Shown: positions 1 to 11,659 of the stretch, one piece after another
Layout: every line of letters starts with the position of its first letter
Position numbering within the stretch: the first letter of the stretch is position 1
Source of the DNA: Phialocephala subalpina
Taxonomy: Eukaryota > Ascomycota > Leotiomycetes > Helotiales > Mollisiaceae
Length of the DNA: 64,000 bases
Reading direction: 5' to 3'
Assembly (NCBI GenBank): GCA_900073065.1
Contig: FJOG01000005.1
Coordinates: 1,613,741 to 1,677,740 of the forward strand
Translations under genes and position numbers: made by a program
Notes under the pieces: model-generated
The model's database searches: none
The model's input: only the letters and a program-made list of their open reading frames with translations
Told to the model about the DNA's origin: nothing

Positions 1-3000
1 GTGGTGGGATTGAGAGGGGTTTTTGGAGGATACCTACTCGAAGTGGATCTTGAACCGCAAACTACAGAGACCGAAATGTTACTTGCTAGAATGAGTACAT
101 TGATTTGGGGCACAAACCTTCACAAAGTGTACCCCAGAGGGTTTCAGCAGCCAGAACCTTGATCGAAAACTCCGCAAACGTGGAAACTCGGACCTAATCC
201 TCTTGAAGAGCTCACCGTCACACACGACATCCCTCAAATCAATCTCGCTCAGTGTCTTGGTGTACTCGCCAGTGTTGATGCATACTTCGAAATAAGCTTG
301 ATTCAAAGGGTGGGAAATAATGCTGGTACTCGAACTAGATACAAAACCCAACAACGTTGTTGACGAGGAGCCGCTGGGCTGTGTTGAGGAGCTGGATGGA
401 GTTCTGCTGGAGAGGTGCGCTAGTTGTGGTCTCTGAATGTTGGAAAATGAATTCATAACAAAAGCACCACCAGTGTGTGAAGGTTGGGAGCCGGCACATT
501 GGAGAATTGAGGATAGTCGATTGATTTCTTCTGTAGAGGAGTTCGACAAGTCGGCGAACAGCTCCTCCCCGCATCCCTAGATACATTCATATGTTAGAAT
601 ATTTGGATATCCACAATTCTCGAGGGCAACTGACACATTTCCATTCAAGTCTTTCATGATTGGGTAGAGGTTTTGGTTGAATTAGTTTTTTTATTATGTT
701 TTTGATTTTTATGAAAATTCTGTGCTGAATTCGGATATTCTCCGACATGGGACTAAATTGTTGTTGATGGAGTGCTGCCCTTACTTTATTGACTGTTCCT
801 CGCTGATCTGGGACAGGAGTTCTACGATTCACCAACTGACACGAAGCGAGCGAATCTTGTCTTGGCTCTGCATCCAACCTCCCTGTTGAGCGTGAATATT
901 GTTCATCAGCTTCGAGCGTCCTTGGAATTCCTTTCTCAGCTCTCGCTCGCATGATGTTTCGCGGTCCATTGATAGTAGTGTCTTCACCAGTATCGTAATT
1001 TGTGCTCTCCAAGTCATATAGGCTTTCGTGCCGCTCTTTTCCCTTACATGTTTTCTTCAACATGGACGGTGGAGACGAAATTGGTGACGATGGTAATAGT
1101 GGAGATAACGGTAGATCGGGTAGATCGTCGAAACCATCTGTGGCATCTGAATCATAGTGTATAGTATATCCTTGAGAAGCGGTCGACTCTGGCAATATCT
1201 CTTGAATATCTCGCACGTGCATAAAATCTTGTGCTTTTCGAGCTTCCCTCTCGGCTCGGACTCGCATAATATCTCGCAGTCCAATCATTTTAGTGACCAG
1301 AACACGTTCTGGTGAAGCTGCCCGCTCTGACAAAGCCTTTCGCGTCGTCTGTGGGGGTATGAGGTCTTGTTGTCCAAGTTCAAGACCAACGTTGACATGA
1401 CTGCCATCATTCAATTCTCTGATCCCAGCCTCTTCTATCTGTTCTTGCGAAACCATCGGGCTATCCTCGTAGCAGCGGTCAACACTTCTCCGCCCAGATG
1501 TACTCGTTAATTCTGGTACATGAGAGGTATCCTCTATTTCGATATCTTCATCAGCTAAGACGATATCGGTCGGAACCCCTGTGATAGAAGAAAAACGAGG
1601 ATGATATGTCTCAGGGCTAGACTTAGCAGTATTTTGACGCTTTGTTGAGGGACCCGTGTCATCATTTGGATCCCAAGTACGCTTTGAGGGGATAATGCAG
1701 CCACCATTCCCTCCATATATTTGGTCACTGTGGTGTTCATTGTTTGTCTCTGCTATCAGATTCATCGATACCGACATTGGTGGAGCTGACATGTCTTTTG
1801 TGTTGAACACATCCATAGGACTTGTCGGCCGTGCCTCACAAACGTCTATCATATCCACATCGAGGTTTGACACATTTGGGACACTGAATTTAACGGTGGA
1901 AAGCTGCTCTGCGGATACTGGTAGCTGCTTCTGTGCGTCTTGTGGAAATGTCTTGGTTGCATCGTCGGAGCTCCTAAGCCCCTCAACAAGTACTACGAGT
2001 GCAGGTGCTAGGTTTACGAAATCCCGCAGCCGCCTTTCTAATTTGGAGAAAGCGGCTGAAGATATCATGAAATCCTTTGCTTTCTCCAAATTAGGAAGTA
2101 CCGGCTGCTCATTGTCACTGAACCCACTCCCGTCATCACTTTTCGCAGCCGCTTCATCGGTCCTGGGCTCAGACGTTTCTGCTACATTGCAGAGGAATCT
2201 CTCGAGCATGACTTTGGATGTTTGCTGTTTTTGAATGTCATGAAGCGCCTCAGCTTGAGTATGGCTATGATCGAGGGCGAACTTCCCGCGAATGATTCTT
2301 GTAACATAGGCTCGGTAACTGTGGACAAGCTTCGTAGCACTTTTCTGGACCTCATTCTGAGCTTCTTTCCGTAAGTTGATGGCAAATTCTTTCAAGAGAC
2401 GTTGGAGGTTCCGTTCAAATCGATCGACATCCATGGTCTGAAATCCTTTGACTATCAAGTTGCGAACCTCGGCCTTTTGGACTAAAACTTCGACAACTTC
2501 TTCGGCAGCACCTCCAAGAGCGGTAGGGTTTACAGATGACATCGTGACCTCCGTTGCACGACTTTCAAGAGATACAACGGATCGGGAGTCCCAGTCGGGT
2601 GCAATGCGCCGTTGTCCCTTCAATCCTTTGTTCGAACTCGATATACTTTCTTCGCGTACATTTGTTGCCAATCTTGCTGTAGAAGCTGAGATCCGGCTAT
2701 AATATCCGCTATCCCTTGACGTACGTGTTTTGGAGTCGTCTGCGTCCTCAACGTATGCATGGGTTGAAGGTCGGCTTCCCTGCCGGAGATCTTGCTGAGC
2801 GGCTGGTGAATTTTGGCTTCCAACTCCTGCAGGGTCTTCGTGAACACCTGTTGGTATGTCTCCTAATCCTGAAGCATCTTCCTCTTTCCTGGATTTGATG
2901 CCACACTGACTTGGCTGGGTTGTCTGCATCACTAGGTTCTTCGTATTTGAACTTGATCCCAGTAACCGACTGGCTATGCGGTCCAACTCTTCTTCCCAGC

Positions 3001-3703
3001 CGTAGATGTCTGATCTATTGCTCGTAGCTGATTGAATGCAAGCTGCAGATCTGGCAACGCTCGTGTCGACGGTTAGGCCACTGAGACTGTATCTGTCATT
3101 GTCGAACTTCGAGGTCTCCTCATCGCTCCCATGGTAGAGACGCTGTACTGCAATTGATGCCGTCATGGATTCATTTGACGTCCGGGGGCTTGCAACGGCT
3201 TCTGGACCATGTGGTGGAGCGACAGAGTTGAGGAACGGGACGAGAACTGATTCGTCCATCAGCTCGTAGATGAACTTAACAGCAGGCTCGAGTACTGCGG
3301 GGTCGGGAGGTGTGTCTGTGCGAGGCAATGATAACAGGTGGTCCCGGACATCTGAAGGCAGGTTCACCTCTCTGGGTGCATTTGGATAAATGTAGACTTC
3401 TAATATCTTCTGCCATAGCATTTGTACGTATTCATAATCCCCTGTCTGTGGAGACAGAGGCGTATGGGGGTTTCTATCAATCATCTCTGAATAGTGCTTG
3501 GTGTATCTGTGGGCATCCATCGTGAATTCCAACGTCTCCAAACAATGATTTTGTGAAAGATATGCCATGAAGGCGCTTAGCGTCCATGGCGGCGGTGCTG
3601 TATTCGATAGTACCTCTTCTAATGTTGGTCGTCGAGGACAATATGGCCCAGTCGGTATCGAAAGGCTCAGTGGCCTCGAAGGCAGAAAGTCTCCTGAAGA
3701 CAT
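1..3703 (-). CDS. RGS-domain protein fused to a fungal domain of unknown function (3' end outside window)
   Basis: Exons read 635-3703, 118-576 and 1-61 on the minus strand. The introns at 577-634 (58 bp) and 62-117 (56 bp) are GT-AG with matching phase. Residues about 26-165 form an RGS box (PTLEEVLSNTAPPPW, then ESVLVPFLNSVAPP), which accelerates GTP hydrolysis by G-alpha subunits. Fungal RGS proteins of this type normally end within a few hundred residues. Here a long Ser-rich linker leads to a second module (NPTALGGAAEEVVEVL at about 392) and, across the first intron, LEWKC-GCGEELFAD and YFEVCINTGEYTKTL. That module is familiar from uncharacterised Leotiomycete proteins. Splicing the first intron removes the 15 codons after LEWKC and restores the CxC element; the second restores FAVQDPLRVGIL. 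The start ATG directly precedes the RGS box. Fusion is seen; function of the C-terminal half is unknown. Confidence 0.8.
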
Positions 3704-4320
3704 GGAGCCTTGGTCGTCTATATTTTAGTCCTAAAGCATGGACGAGCAGTTTTTCTCTCGATGATGTTCCCAGGTATAGTGCCGGAGGCTTTATGGGTAT
3801 CGACAGGTTCGAGCTGTCAGCTTCAAGGCTCGGAAACTTGTACGCTCAGGCCCAGAATGTCGTTGTGGCGAAAGGCTGAATTGGGAGCTTGGGCGTTTGC
3901 GATGTATTGAGGCGGCCCTGCCAATACAGACGACTGGCAGGCCGCGAAGTAGGCACAGGACGAAGAGTTGCGAAGGAGGAGCTTACACAAAGTCTGGAAG
4001 GAATGGCTGAATCTAAGGACTGAGGATATCTTAGGGACGGGCGTGTGGAGAGACGTCTGGAGGAAGACGGGTATTAAGCGTGCAGTGATCGAATTGTGTT
4101 CTATGTTGGCTAGATGTATAGGGCGGGGGAGTACGGAAGGCGTATATTACGCTCGGCTTTACAAACCGGTGTAGATGACAATGTGAAAGGCATCGACGAT
4201 CTAAGGCGTGCTAAATGACGAAGATGATAGTGTTGGCGCAGGCGGAGAAAAATGTCAATTGGGTATTTTGGGTCTCCGTAATAGAAGCTCCACCAGAGCA
4301 AAAAGTGGCCGCTTTTATAT
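3704..4320. other. Upstream region of the RGS gene
   Basis: About 600 bp of normal base composition between the RGS-fusion start and the AT-rich block. Short frames occur here but none has recognisable motifs. It most likely holds the promoter and 5' leader of the minus-strand gene. No other feature seen. Confidence 0.4.
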
Positions 4321-4471
4321 ATAGGCCAAAAATATTAAAGACTAGAACCTCAATTTATCTATCTAATTAGTATTTCGTCATTTGCTTATTAAGCCTTTAG
4401 TATTCATATAGCCTTTTGGTATATTATTTATATATTTATATATTTTTATTTTTATTTATTAATTATTTATT
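4321..4471. other. AT-rich left flank of the retrotransposon
   Basis: Base composition drops abruptly to nearly pure A/T just before the LTR element. The right flank (11021-11480) has the same character, so the element appears to have inserted into sequence that was already AT-rich or RIP-degraded. No coding signal. Confidence 0.6.
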
Positions 4472-4476
4472 ATAAG
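4472..4476 (+). repeat. Target site duplication, left copy (ATAAG)
   Basis: ATAAG directly precedes the 5' LTR and the same five bases follow the 3' LTR at 11016-11020. A perfect 5-bp duplication is the normal product of Ty3/gypsy integrase and fixes both ends of the element. Confidence 0.9.
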
Positions 4477-4658
4477 TGTCACAGATTAGGCTTAGCCTAG
4501 TCTCACGTGACCTCGCTTAGCCTACCGCCCGGCAGAACCAGGGGATATAACTCCTCCTCGAGGCGTAACCTTGATCTTCTTTCCTTAGTTTAGTTTAATC
4601 TTAATAGAACCTCCCTTATAACAGCTTACTTTGTACTAAGGACTTTAGATTCGTGATA
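4477..4658 (+). repeat. 5' LTR (182 bp)
   Basis: Begins TGTCACAGATTAGG and ends TTCGTGATA. Aligned by eye to the 3' LTR it differs at about 14 positions, all transitions, without indels. The terminal TGATA corresponds to TGACA in the other copy, so the original ends were probably TG...CA. Confidence 0.92.
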
Positions 4659-5599
4659 TTAAATTAAACTTAATTTACCTCGTTACTACGGAGCAACTCA
4701 AAAATATTATATTTCTTTTCGACCTTTTTGCGCAAACTACTAATTTGCGCTTACAAAGACTTAATCAAATCTTGGATTTTAACTCGGTCCTCTCGAGCAC
4801 GAGACTCTCCCCTTGAAGTAGCACTAGAGGTTACACGGTCCGCAAATCAAAGTAAAAGGCTCTTCGAGTACGAAATTCGATTTCGACGAATTAAAGTAAA
4901 AAGCTCTTCGCCCGCTAATATTAGACTATCAAACTAACCCCTTGAAAACGCAAAGCGCAAAAACACCCTATTTACTTTTTCGATAATCCTTATCTTCTTT
5001 CGAAGCTTATTCCCTTCGAAACTATAAAGACGTAAAACGCGCAAAACCAATATACTTTTATTCCCTTTTTTCCCTTTTTTTCTTTATTGAACTTTACGAT
5101 AATAGCGAAAGACGCAATTTAACGCGCAATCGAAGCTAAGTAAAACGAGTAAAATTAATTCGAGTTTACTACTTATCAACGAATTCTTCGACTCTTAGTT
5201 CTTCCTGATTCTAATTCTACTAATAGCGATTATAATAGCGAGATCGAGCGACTATTAGATATACTTACAAGAAAACTCGGAAAAGAAGACGATACTAAGC
5301 TCGGAATTATCCTTATTACTCTCGAAGACTTTAATAAATTCTACGCTAAAAACAAAGAAATACTATATTAAATAGTGATTTAAATAATCGCTAATCGAAA
5401 CGATACGCGCAAAATTAACTCGAAGAAATAAGCCGTTATTACTTTGAAAAACGGAGAGTTAACTGAATATACTATTTAAATTACGAGTCTCTTTAAAGAA
5501 CGCGACTTTCTCGCTCGAGATAAGGCTATCTTAATTATATACTTTCTCTCGAATCCTCTAGTAACTTCTTATTCTCGACAATTTTCTCCCTTTATTTCT

Positions 5600-6430
5600 T
5601 TCCGACTAACGAAGACGGCCAAGTAACCCGATCCACCGATACTTAAAGATAGAGTTAACTCTACATTCGAAGCGTGGAATAAGCAAATCAAAAGCAAATT
5701 GATTATAAATTATAATCACTTTGAGAACAAAGTAGTAAAGATAGCTTATATCTTTAATCGGACTGAAAGTAAAGCTTAAAACTACCTTTAATCCCATTAT
5801 TTCAACGATAAGCCTTCCGACTTTATAATTATCGGCGAAATAATTAAATACTTAGCTAATATTTACGTTAATTCGAATAAAATCGAGAACGCGAAAAACA
5901 AATATACGGTTATAATAATAAAGCCTTTTAAGACTTTTTCGGAGTTTTACACTCGATTTTTAAAGATTGCAAATAATACTAAAATCTCGGAGAGCGAATA
6001 CTTAAGCACTTTACAACGCAAAATAACCTTTAAACTTTAAACCGATTTACTCCCTTTTAAGGGCACTTATAAGACATACCAAGACTTAATTATTTATTTT
6101 AATACTCTCGATTAAAGTCACCGCCGCATTACTGCCTTAAATTAATAGCTCGCCGCAACTAAAGTTACTCTTATTTCCCGAGGCGGATTAATCCCTACAT
6201 TTTACCGCAATTAAAGCTAATTAGTACTTCGATCGAGTTATCCGAATACCTCTGAGATTAACCGTCCGAGATACCCACTTTCCGCTCCGATTAGAAGTAA
6301 CTCGGATAAGACTCTCTTTAATCTAAGTAAACTCGAGAATAAATCGATCGCGATTAGTGAACCGATAACCCGCAAATACTATTATTATTATAAATTAAAA
6401 TATAATATGCGTAACTACCCGTTCCTTTTA
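5600..6430 (+). pseudogene. gag-like capsid region remnant
   Basis: The frame around 5935-6110 reads FSEFYTRFLKIANNTKIS followed by TLQRKITFKL, matching the retrotransposon gag pattern, with interspersed TAA codons. Near 6375-6410 a tyrosine-rich cluster lies where a CCHC zinc knuckle is expected, as if TGY cysteine codons had become TAY; the spacing is not exact, so this last point is tentative. Confidence 0.55.
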
Positions 6431-6689
6431 GCTTCTTCCCTTGCTTTGATAGCTGAGATTGCCTAGATGGGGCTAATCGAGGGACAAAGTAATCATTTGA
6501 CGGATGTAAAAGGAAGAGGAAAAGAATACTTTAAGGCTAAAGAGTACTTCGACTTTAAGCCGAAAAACGAACGCGCTTAAAGAAAGTTTCTACTTTTGGG
6601 CGATATAATATCGAGATTAGCGAAGTAAATCTTAGCCAATTAATTAGTAGAGACTCTTTTACTACGCAATGTACTTTTAGCCGCAATAA

Positions 6690-6990
6690 AATTAGTATTA
6701 AGATTACTTTTCTTCTCGATACTAAAGTTAGTGTATTTACTTTTATTAATAAATTATTTACTATGTTATATTGTATTTACTTGGGTATTTAAAAGAAAAA
6801 GCTCCTTTATCCTATTATTATTCGTAAGTATAATGGGAATACTCGAAGGGAGATTAACGAGTACGTCGAGATAACTCTATATATCGACGGCCAGATTATT
6901 AAGAACGTCCCGATGCTTATTATAAAGCTTGGAAACTAAGACTTAATCTTAGGTCGTTTATTCTTTACTAAGTTCAACGTACTTTTACGT
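6690..6990 (+). pseudogene. Retroviral-type aspartic protease remnant
   Basis: The frame reads ITFLLDTKVSVFTFIN, where the active site D-T-G has become D-T-K, and later DLILGRLFFTKFNVLL, which matches the protease C-terminal flap region of gypsy elements. Stops interrupt the frame. Confidence 0.6.
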
Positions 6991-7589
6991 TATAAGACAA
7001 AATAATTAATTTGGCCCGCAAATATGCCCTCGAATCAAAATTGGTAGAAGGTTATTACAGTAACTCGCGAGAATTTAATTAAGTATATCGAGATTACTCA
7101 CCAAAAGGATACTAAACGCTAAGATCAACGAATAAATAACGAAACAAATCGAATTATGGCTATCTATTAAAGTCCTCTTTTAAAGTAGTAGAAAAAGTCT
7201 AAGAATTAGAAAACTAATCGAGACTACTAATATTAAACGATAAAAAATATTTTAAGAAGATATAATTCGAAGTTATATTTTCTCGAGCTACGTAAGAAGA
7301 AGAGAACTCTAAGGACGAAATGGAAGCCGATAATCGATATTACTTATATTATAACCGAGGCTTTTAAACTTAATATTCAATAATTAAATAACGCTTTTTT
7401 CTCGATTACTCTCAAAGAGCTCGATCGAGTAATCGAAGATAACGAAGGTTAAAATGCAATTTAAATTACAGGTCTCAAAAAAGCTCTTTTTTTACTCGGC
7501 GAGCAATAATCGAACGAAATTAAAATCAAGTAATTAACGCGGGTTTTATTTAAAGAATATAATAAGTATATAAAAGTATTCTCGAAAAT

Positions 7590-8935
7590 CGAATCAAACG
7601 TTTTACTTTTTTATTGTTTATATGATCATAAGATATAATTAGATGCGAATTAAACGGAGGATGAGATCGAATATACTCTTCTTTGGAAGAAGATAATTCA
7701 AGAACTTTAAGAGATTTGTCGGTTTTTATTAGAGAATTTGGACAAAGGATTTATTGCTTTAAATTATACTCTTTTTATTTCCTCGGTTTTTTTTGTTTAG
7801 AAAGCAAATAGCGGTCTTTGATTTTATATCGACTTTCGAAAGTTAAATAATTTGACTCGAAAAAATAAGTATTTTCTCTCTTTAATCGAAGAGACTTTAG
7901 CCCGCATATTTAAAGCTAAAGTGTTTACGAAGCTCGATATTCGGTAAACTTTTTATCGAATTCGAATATATCTCGATACTAAAGAACTCACTACGTTTCG
8001 AATTAAATACGGAGCTTATAAATACAAAGTACTTTTCGAGGGATTAATAAACGGCCCGATTACTTTTTAACGATATATGAACGATATCTTTTTCGATTAT
8101 TTCGACGATTTTTATATAGTTTATATAAACGATATTCTCGTTTTCTCAGAGGATTTTCTCGAACATAAAATGCATATTAAAAAGGTTTTAAATCGATTGC
8201 AATAAGCCGATTTTTAAGTTAATATTAAAAAGTCTGAATTTAATGTGAGTTAAATTAAGTTCCTCAGTTTTATTATTTTTATTAAAAGGATCTTAGTTAA
8301 TTTAAAGAAGATTAAAGCAATTAAAAGTTAAAAAGAACTATATACGGTTCGAGGAGTCTAATCTTTCTTAGGATTTTATAATTTCTATCGACGATTTATC
8401 TCCGAGTACAAACGGGTTTACAAGCCACTTAATAAGCTTACTTTAAAGGGCTACAAATAGAACTAGACTCTAAATTGTAACGAGGCATTTACTACTCTTA
8501 AAGACTTACTATTTACGGCACTAATCCTTCGATATTACTAACTCGAGCAACTCATATAAATAAAGACTAATGCTTCGAACGGAGTCCTCGCTAGCGTCCT
8601 CTCATAGTAAGACCCAAAAACAAAGTTATAGCACCTTATTACCTTTTTCTCAAAGACAATAATTACTACAAAACTCAATTATAATATCCACGATAAAAAG
8701 ATATTAATTATTATTCGAGCATTTAATGAGTGGCGCTTCGAACTCCAAAGGATTTAAACGGATAATCCGTTCTTAATCTACTCAAATCACTAAGCACTCG
8801 AATACTTTATAACTATTAAAAAGCTTTCCGGAAAATAAGCTCGATAATCCGAATTACTCTCGAGATATAACTTTAAATTGATATATCGAGTAAGCAAATT
8901 AAATAAAAAAGCCGACGCTTTTTCACGAAAAGACG
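7590..8935 (+). pseudogene. Reverse transcriptase and RNase H remnant
   Basis: Reverse transcriptase motifs in order: FYIDFRKLNNLT, then TTFRIKYGAYKYKVLFEGL, then VYINDILVFS (catalytic YxDD mutated to Y-I-N-D at 8122-8133), then SFLGFYNFYRRFI. The RNase H start shows KTNASNGVLASVLS, where the usual TDAS-D pattern has both Asp read as Asn. The domain ends in YRVSKLNKKADAFSRKD at about 8881-8931, the normal gypsy RNase H terminus. The Asp-to-Asn and Gln-to-stop changes fit G-to-A and C-to-T transitions. Confidence 0.85.
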
Positions 8936-9231
8936 AAGAAATCGCTATAACCGAAGAAGCTATGCATTATCAGAGGACTCAGATTATAATTCCTCGCTCT
9001 CGGATCGACCAAACTATTATCAAAGATCTCTCACTCGAATTGGTTCTTACTCCGTTCGAGCCCGAGGAACTAGAATCAGAACCCTATAATAGCATTTAAT
9101 TAATTAATAAGATCTTAAAAGAGAACAAAATCTCTCTAAATCTTAAGGAGTATCGAACTTTAGCTCGAAACGAGATCGAGACAACTTAAGAGCTTCGAGA
9201 CAATCTATTACTTCGATAAAGCAAGCTTTTT

Positions 9232-9900
9232 GTGCCCGATAGACAACTAATTAACGCTATACTTTTTCGAACCGCAATTATCAAGGAAATACATGACTTA
9301 TTACTCTCGGGACATCTTAATAAAGCCAAGCTCACTCAACTAGTGAGAATGCGGTATTATTGGCCCGGAGTCAATAGTAATATTAAGCGCTACTATAATA
9401 ATTGCTACACGTATAAGAAATCGAAAGTCCCTCGAAATAAAACGCTTAATTTATTATATTAATTACCGATCTCGGATTATCTTTGGCAGTATATTACAAT
9501 CGATTTCAAGAAGTATCCAAAGAGTAAAAGCGGAGCCAATATAATAGTTATCTTTATAAATCGATTATATAAAAGATCGATTTCGATTCCCGTTCGAAAT
9601 ACGATTACGGCAAGGGAGCTAACACCTCTCTTTCTTATTTACGTCGTACGTCATATTAGTATTTCGAACTCGATTATATTAAACTAAAGCCTTTAATTTA
9701 TCTCTGATTTCTAAAATGAGTTTTATACTCGATTAAACATAAAAATTCAATTCTCGACCGCTAATCACCCGCAAATAAACGAACAAATTGAGATCATTAA
9801 TTAATACTTCGATCAACGCTTATATCTATACGTTAATTACTACTAAAATAATTAGGATAAATAGATTACTATCTTCGACTTATAACAATCTACCTTATAG
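9232..9900 (+). pseudogene. Integrase remnant (HHCC zinc finger and DDE core)
   Basis: The open stretch 9232-9462 contains the zinc-binding pattern (GHLNKAKLTQLVRMRYYWPG, then Y-N-N-C-Y-T-Y) with the last cysteine changed to tyrosine. Downstream, ITIDFKKYP, then ISDF (followed by a stop), then STANHPQINEQIE correspond to the two Asp and the Glu of the DDE core. The catalytic acidic residues remain recognisable, but stops split the frame. Confidence 0.8.
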
Positions 9901-10380
9901 CATGAGACAATTAGCCAATTACCGTTCTTTACGGAGAAAAAATATAAGACTCGCACTTCTCTCGATTAAGAAAGACCGGTTTAAACCGTTATTCTTAAAA
10001 AGAGGTTAAATCGAGAAGAGGCTTAAGCTCTTATTACTCGCTTGCACGAATCTACGTCGGTTGCCTAGACTAATATGCGAGCCTCGCAAGAAAAGTATAC
10101 TCTACAAGTTAATAAGAGAAGGCGAGAGTCGGATTAGAAGGTTAAAAACTGGGTTTACGTTAAGAATGCCTCTTAGAAAGCTCATTGCCCGAGTCGGAAG
10201 CTCGCTAATTAGAACGAGGGATTATTCGAAGTTATCGAGATAATAGGACTTTTATACAAGTTGCGACTATTAGAGTACTTTAGTCGAATTTATAACGTTT
10301 TCCACGCCGAGAAACTTCGAAAGGTAATAATAAATCTTTTACTCGAACAAGTTAATCAAGAATTAGAAGGAGAAGATATT

Positions 10381-10580
10381 AATGGCGGTACGAAGTACGA
10401 AGTACAAGAGATTCTAGTAGTAAGATTAAAGAAGAATCGCCTTTAGTATAGAGTTAGTTAGAAAGGCTACGACGAAGATCCGACGTTCTACTTGGTATTT
10501 TTTCTCAACTTAAGCCCATTGCTTCTCAAAAGATTCCACGAGACTTATCCGTATCTTCTTAGGCCGCCAAAGAACTTTAA
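10381..10580 (+). pseudogene. Chromodomain at the integrase C-terminus
   Basis: After a VFHAEKLRKV-like integrase tail the frame reads KYEVQEILVVRLKKNRL, then a stop in place of a conserved Gln, then YRVS, a stop in place of a conserved Trp, and KGYDEDPTFYLV, followed by FHETYPYL. This is the chromodomain signature of chromoviruses, which direct integration to heterochromatin marked by histone H3 methylation. Confidence 0.8.
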
Positions 10581-10833
10581 TTACTAGTTAAAGTATGCGG
10601 AGAATAAAATCTTACTAATTGCGAGGGCAAACGATGGGAAATACGTCTAAAATCCAATGTTAATACTTAAAGCTTAAAGAGGGGGAATTCCCCCATTTCT
10701 GGCCTAAGGCCGCTATTCACGTAATCACAAAAAAAAGTTATTTGATTTTTTTATTTATTTTAGCGTTTTTTTCCCGGAAGGGAATAAAAGAAGTAAAAGC
10801 TTGCGGATAAGTTTACTTTAGAGGGGGGGGTAA

Positions 10834-11015
10834 TATCACAAATTAGGCTTAGCCTAGTCTCACGTGACCTCGCTTAGCTTACCGCCCGGCAGAACCAGGG
10901 GATATAACTCCTCCTCGAGGCGCAACTTTAATCTTCTTTCCTTAGTTTAATTTGGTCTTAATAGAACCTCCCTTACAATAGCTTGCTTTGTACTAAGGAC
11001 TTTGGATTCGTGACA
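10834..11015 (+). repeat. 3' LTR (182 bp)
   Basis: Begins TATCACAAATTAGG directly after a polypurine tract and ends TTCGTGACA. Same length as the 5' LTR; the first TGT reads TAT here, a G-to-A change. Confidence 0.92.
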
Positions 11016-11020
11016 ATAAG
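11016..11020 (+). repeat. Target site duplication, right copy (ATAAG)
   Basis: Identical to 4472-4476 and directly adjacent to the 3' LTR end. Confidence 0.9.
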
Positions 11021-11480
11021 AATTAATTTTAATTTTTTCTAGAAAATAAAATTATATAGAAAATAAAATTAAAAAGGGAATAATCGATTTTCCCAAATTT
11101 CGATAAAAGTATTAAATATAATTCTTTAATTAATTTGTTAAAGATTTTTTTTTTATATAATTTAAATATTTTTAATTAAAAATATTAAAATTTTATAATT
11201 AATTTATATTTTAAAAATTAATATAAATTTTTATATAAATTAAAATTCAATTAAATATATTTATATTCTAAGTTTTAAATTAAATTATGAATTTATTATT
11301 ATATTATAATTATATTTTTATTTGAAATATTAAAATTTAATTTTTTTAATATATAAATATTAAAGAAATTAATAATTAATTTATTTATAATAATATTATA
11401 AAGAAATTTAAATCGCGATTGAATTTAATTATTAATAATCGTATTATTAAAAGTTTTTATAATAATGTTCTTATGGAAGA
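11021..11480. other. Extremely AT-rich right flank
   Basis: About 460 bp of almost pure A/T with no coding signal. Composition returns to normal near 11485, in front of the HET gene. Probably an older RIP-degraded repeat of unrecognisable identity. Confidence 0.6.
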
Positions 11481-11659
11481 TGTACCCCGGATAATAAAAT
11501 AATAAGGTATCGCTAGGAGTTGCTTTCTGAAACCCAGCCAATGGGAAGGCCTTTCACCCCAGGGCCCACTCTATCTAGGCAGCCTTGCGCAGCTTCCCTC
11601 TTCAACAAAGACCATCATCACTTTAACCGTGATGATATACCACTGGCAGCTCAATAACC

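Larger units (their letters stand above)
4477..11015 (+). mobile_element. Full-length Ty3/gypsy chromovirus-type LTR retrotransposon, RIP-degraded
   Basis: The 6,539-bp element is bounded by 182-bp LTRs and an ATAAG duplication. The plus strand carries the gypsy domain order: gag-like (about 5600-6430), protease (about 6690-6990), reverse transcriptase (about 7590-8300), RNase H (about 8460-8935), integrase zinc finger (9285-9440), integrase core (9470-9900) and a terminal chromodomain (about 10390-10570). All frames are broken by TAA/TAG stops. Diagnostic changes are transitions: the reverse transcriptase YxDD box at 8122-8133 reads Y-I-N-D, conserved Gln and Trp codons are stops, and conserved Asp codons read Asn. 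Copying ability is lost. A polypurine tract (AGAGGGGGGGG) ends at 10830; no primer-binding site could be recognised after the 5' LTR. Confidence 0.93.

Noticed and set aside
587..634. The 15 codons after LEWKC as the true C-terminus of the RGS fusion
   Set aside because: A 58-bp GT-AG intron in correct phase joins LEWKC to GCGEELFAD, which restores the conserved block. The 15 codons are intronic.
4659..4700. Primer-binding site of the retrotransposon
   Set aside because: The sequence after the 5' LTR is too AT-rich, probably from RIP, to match any tRNA 3' end with confidence.
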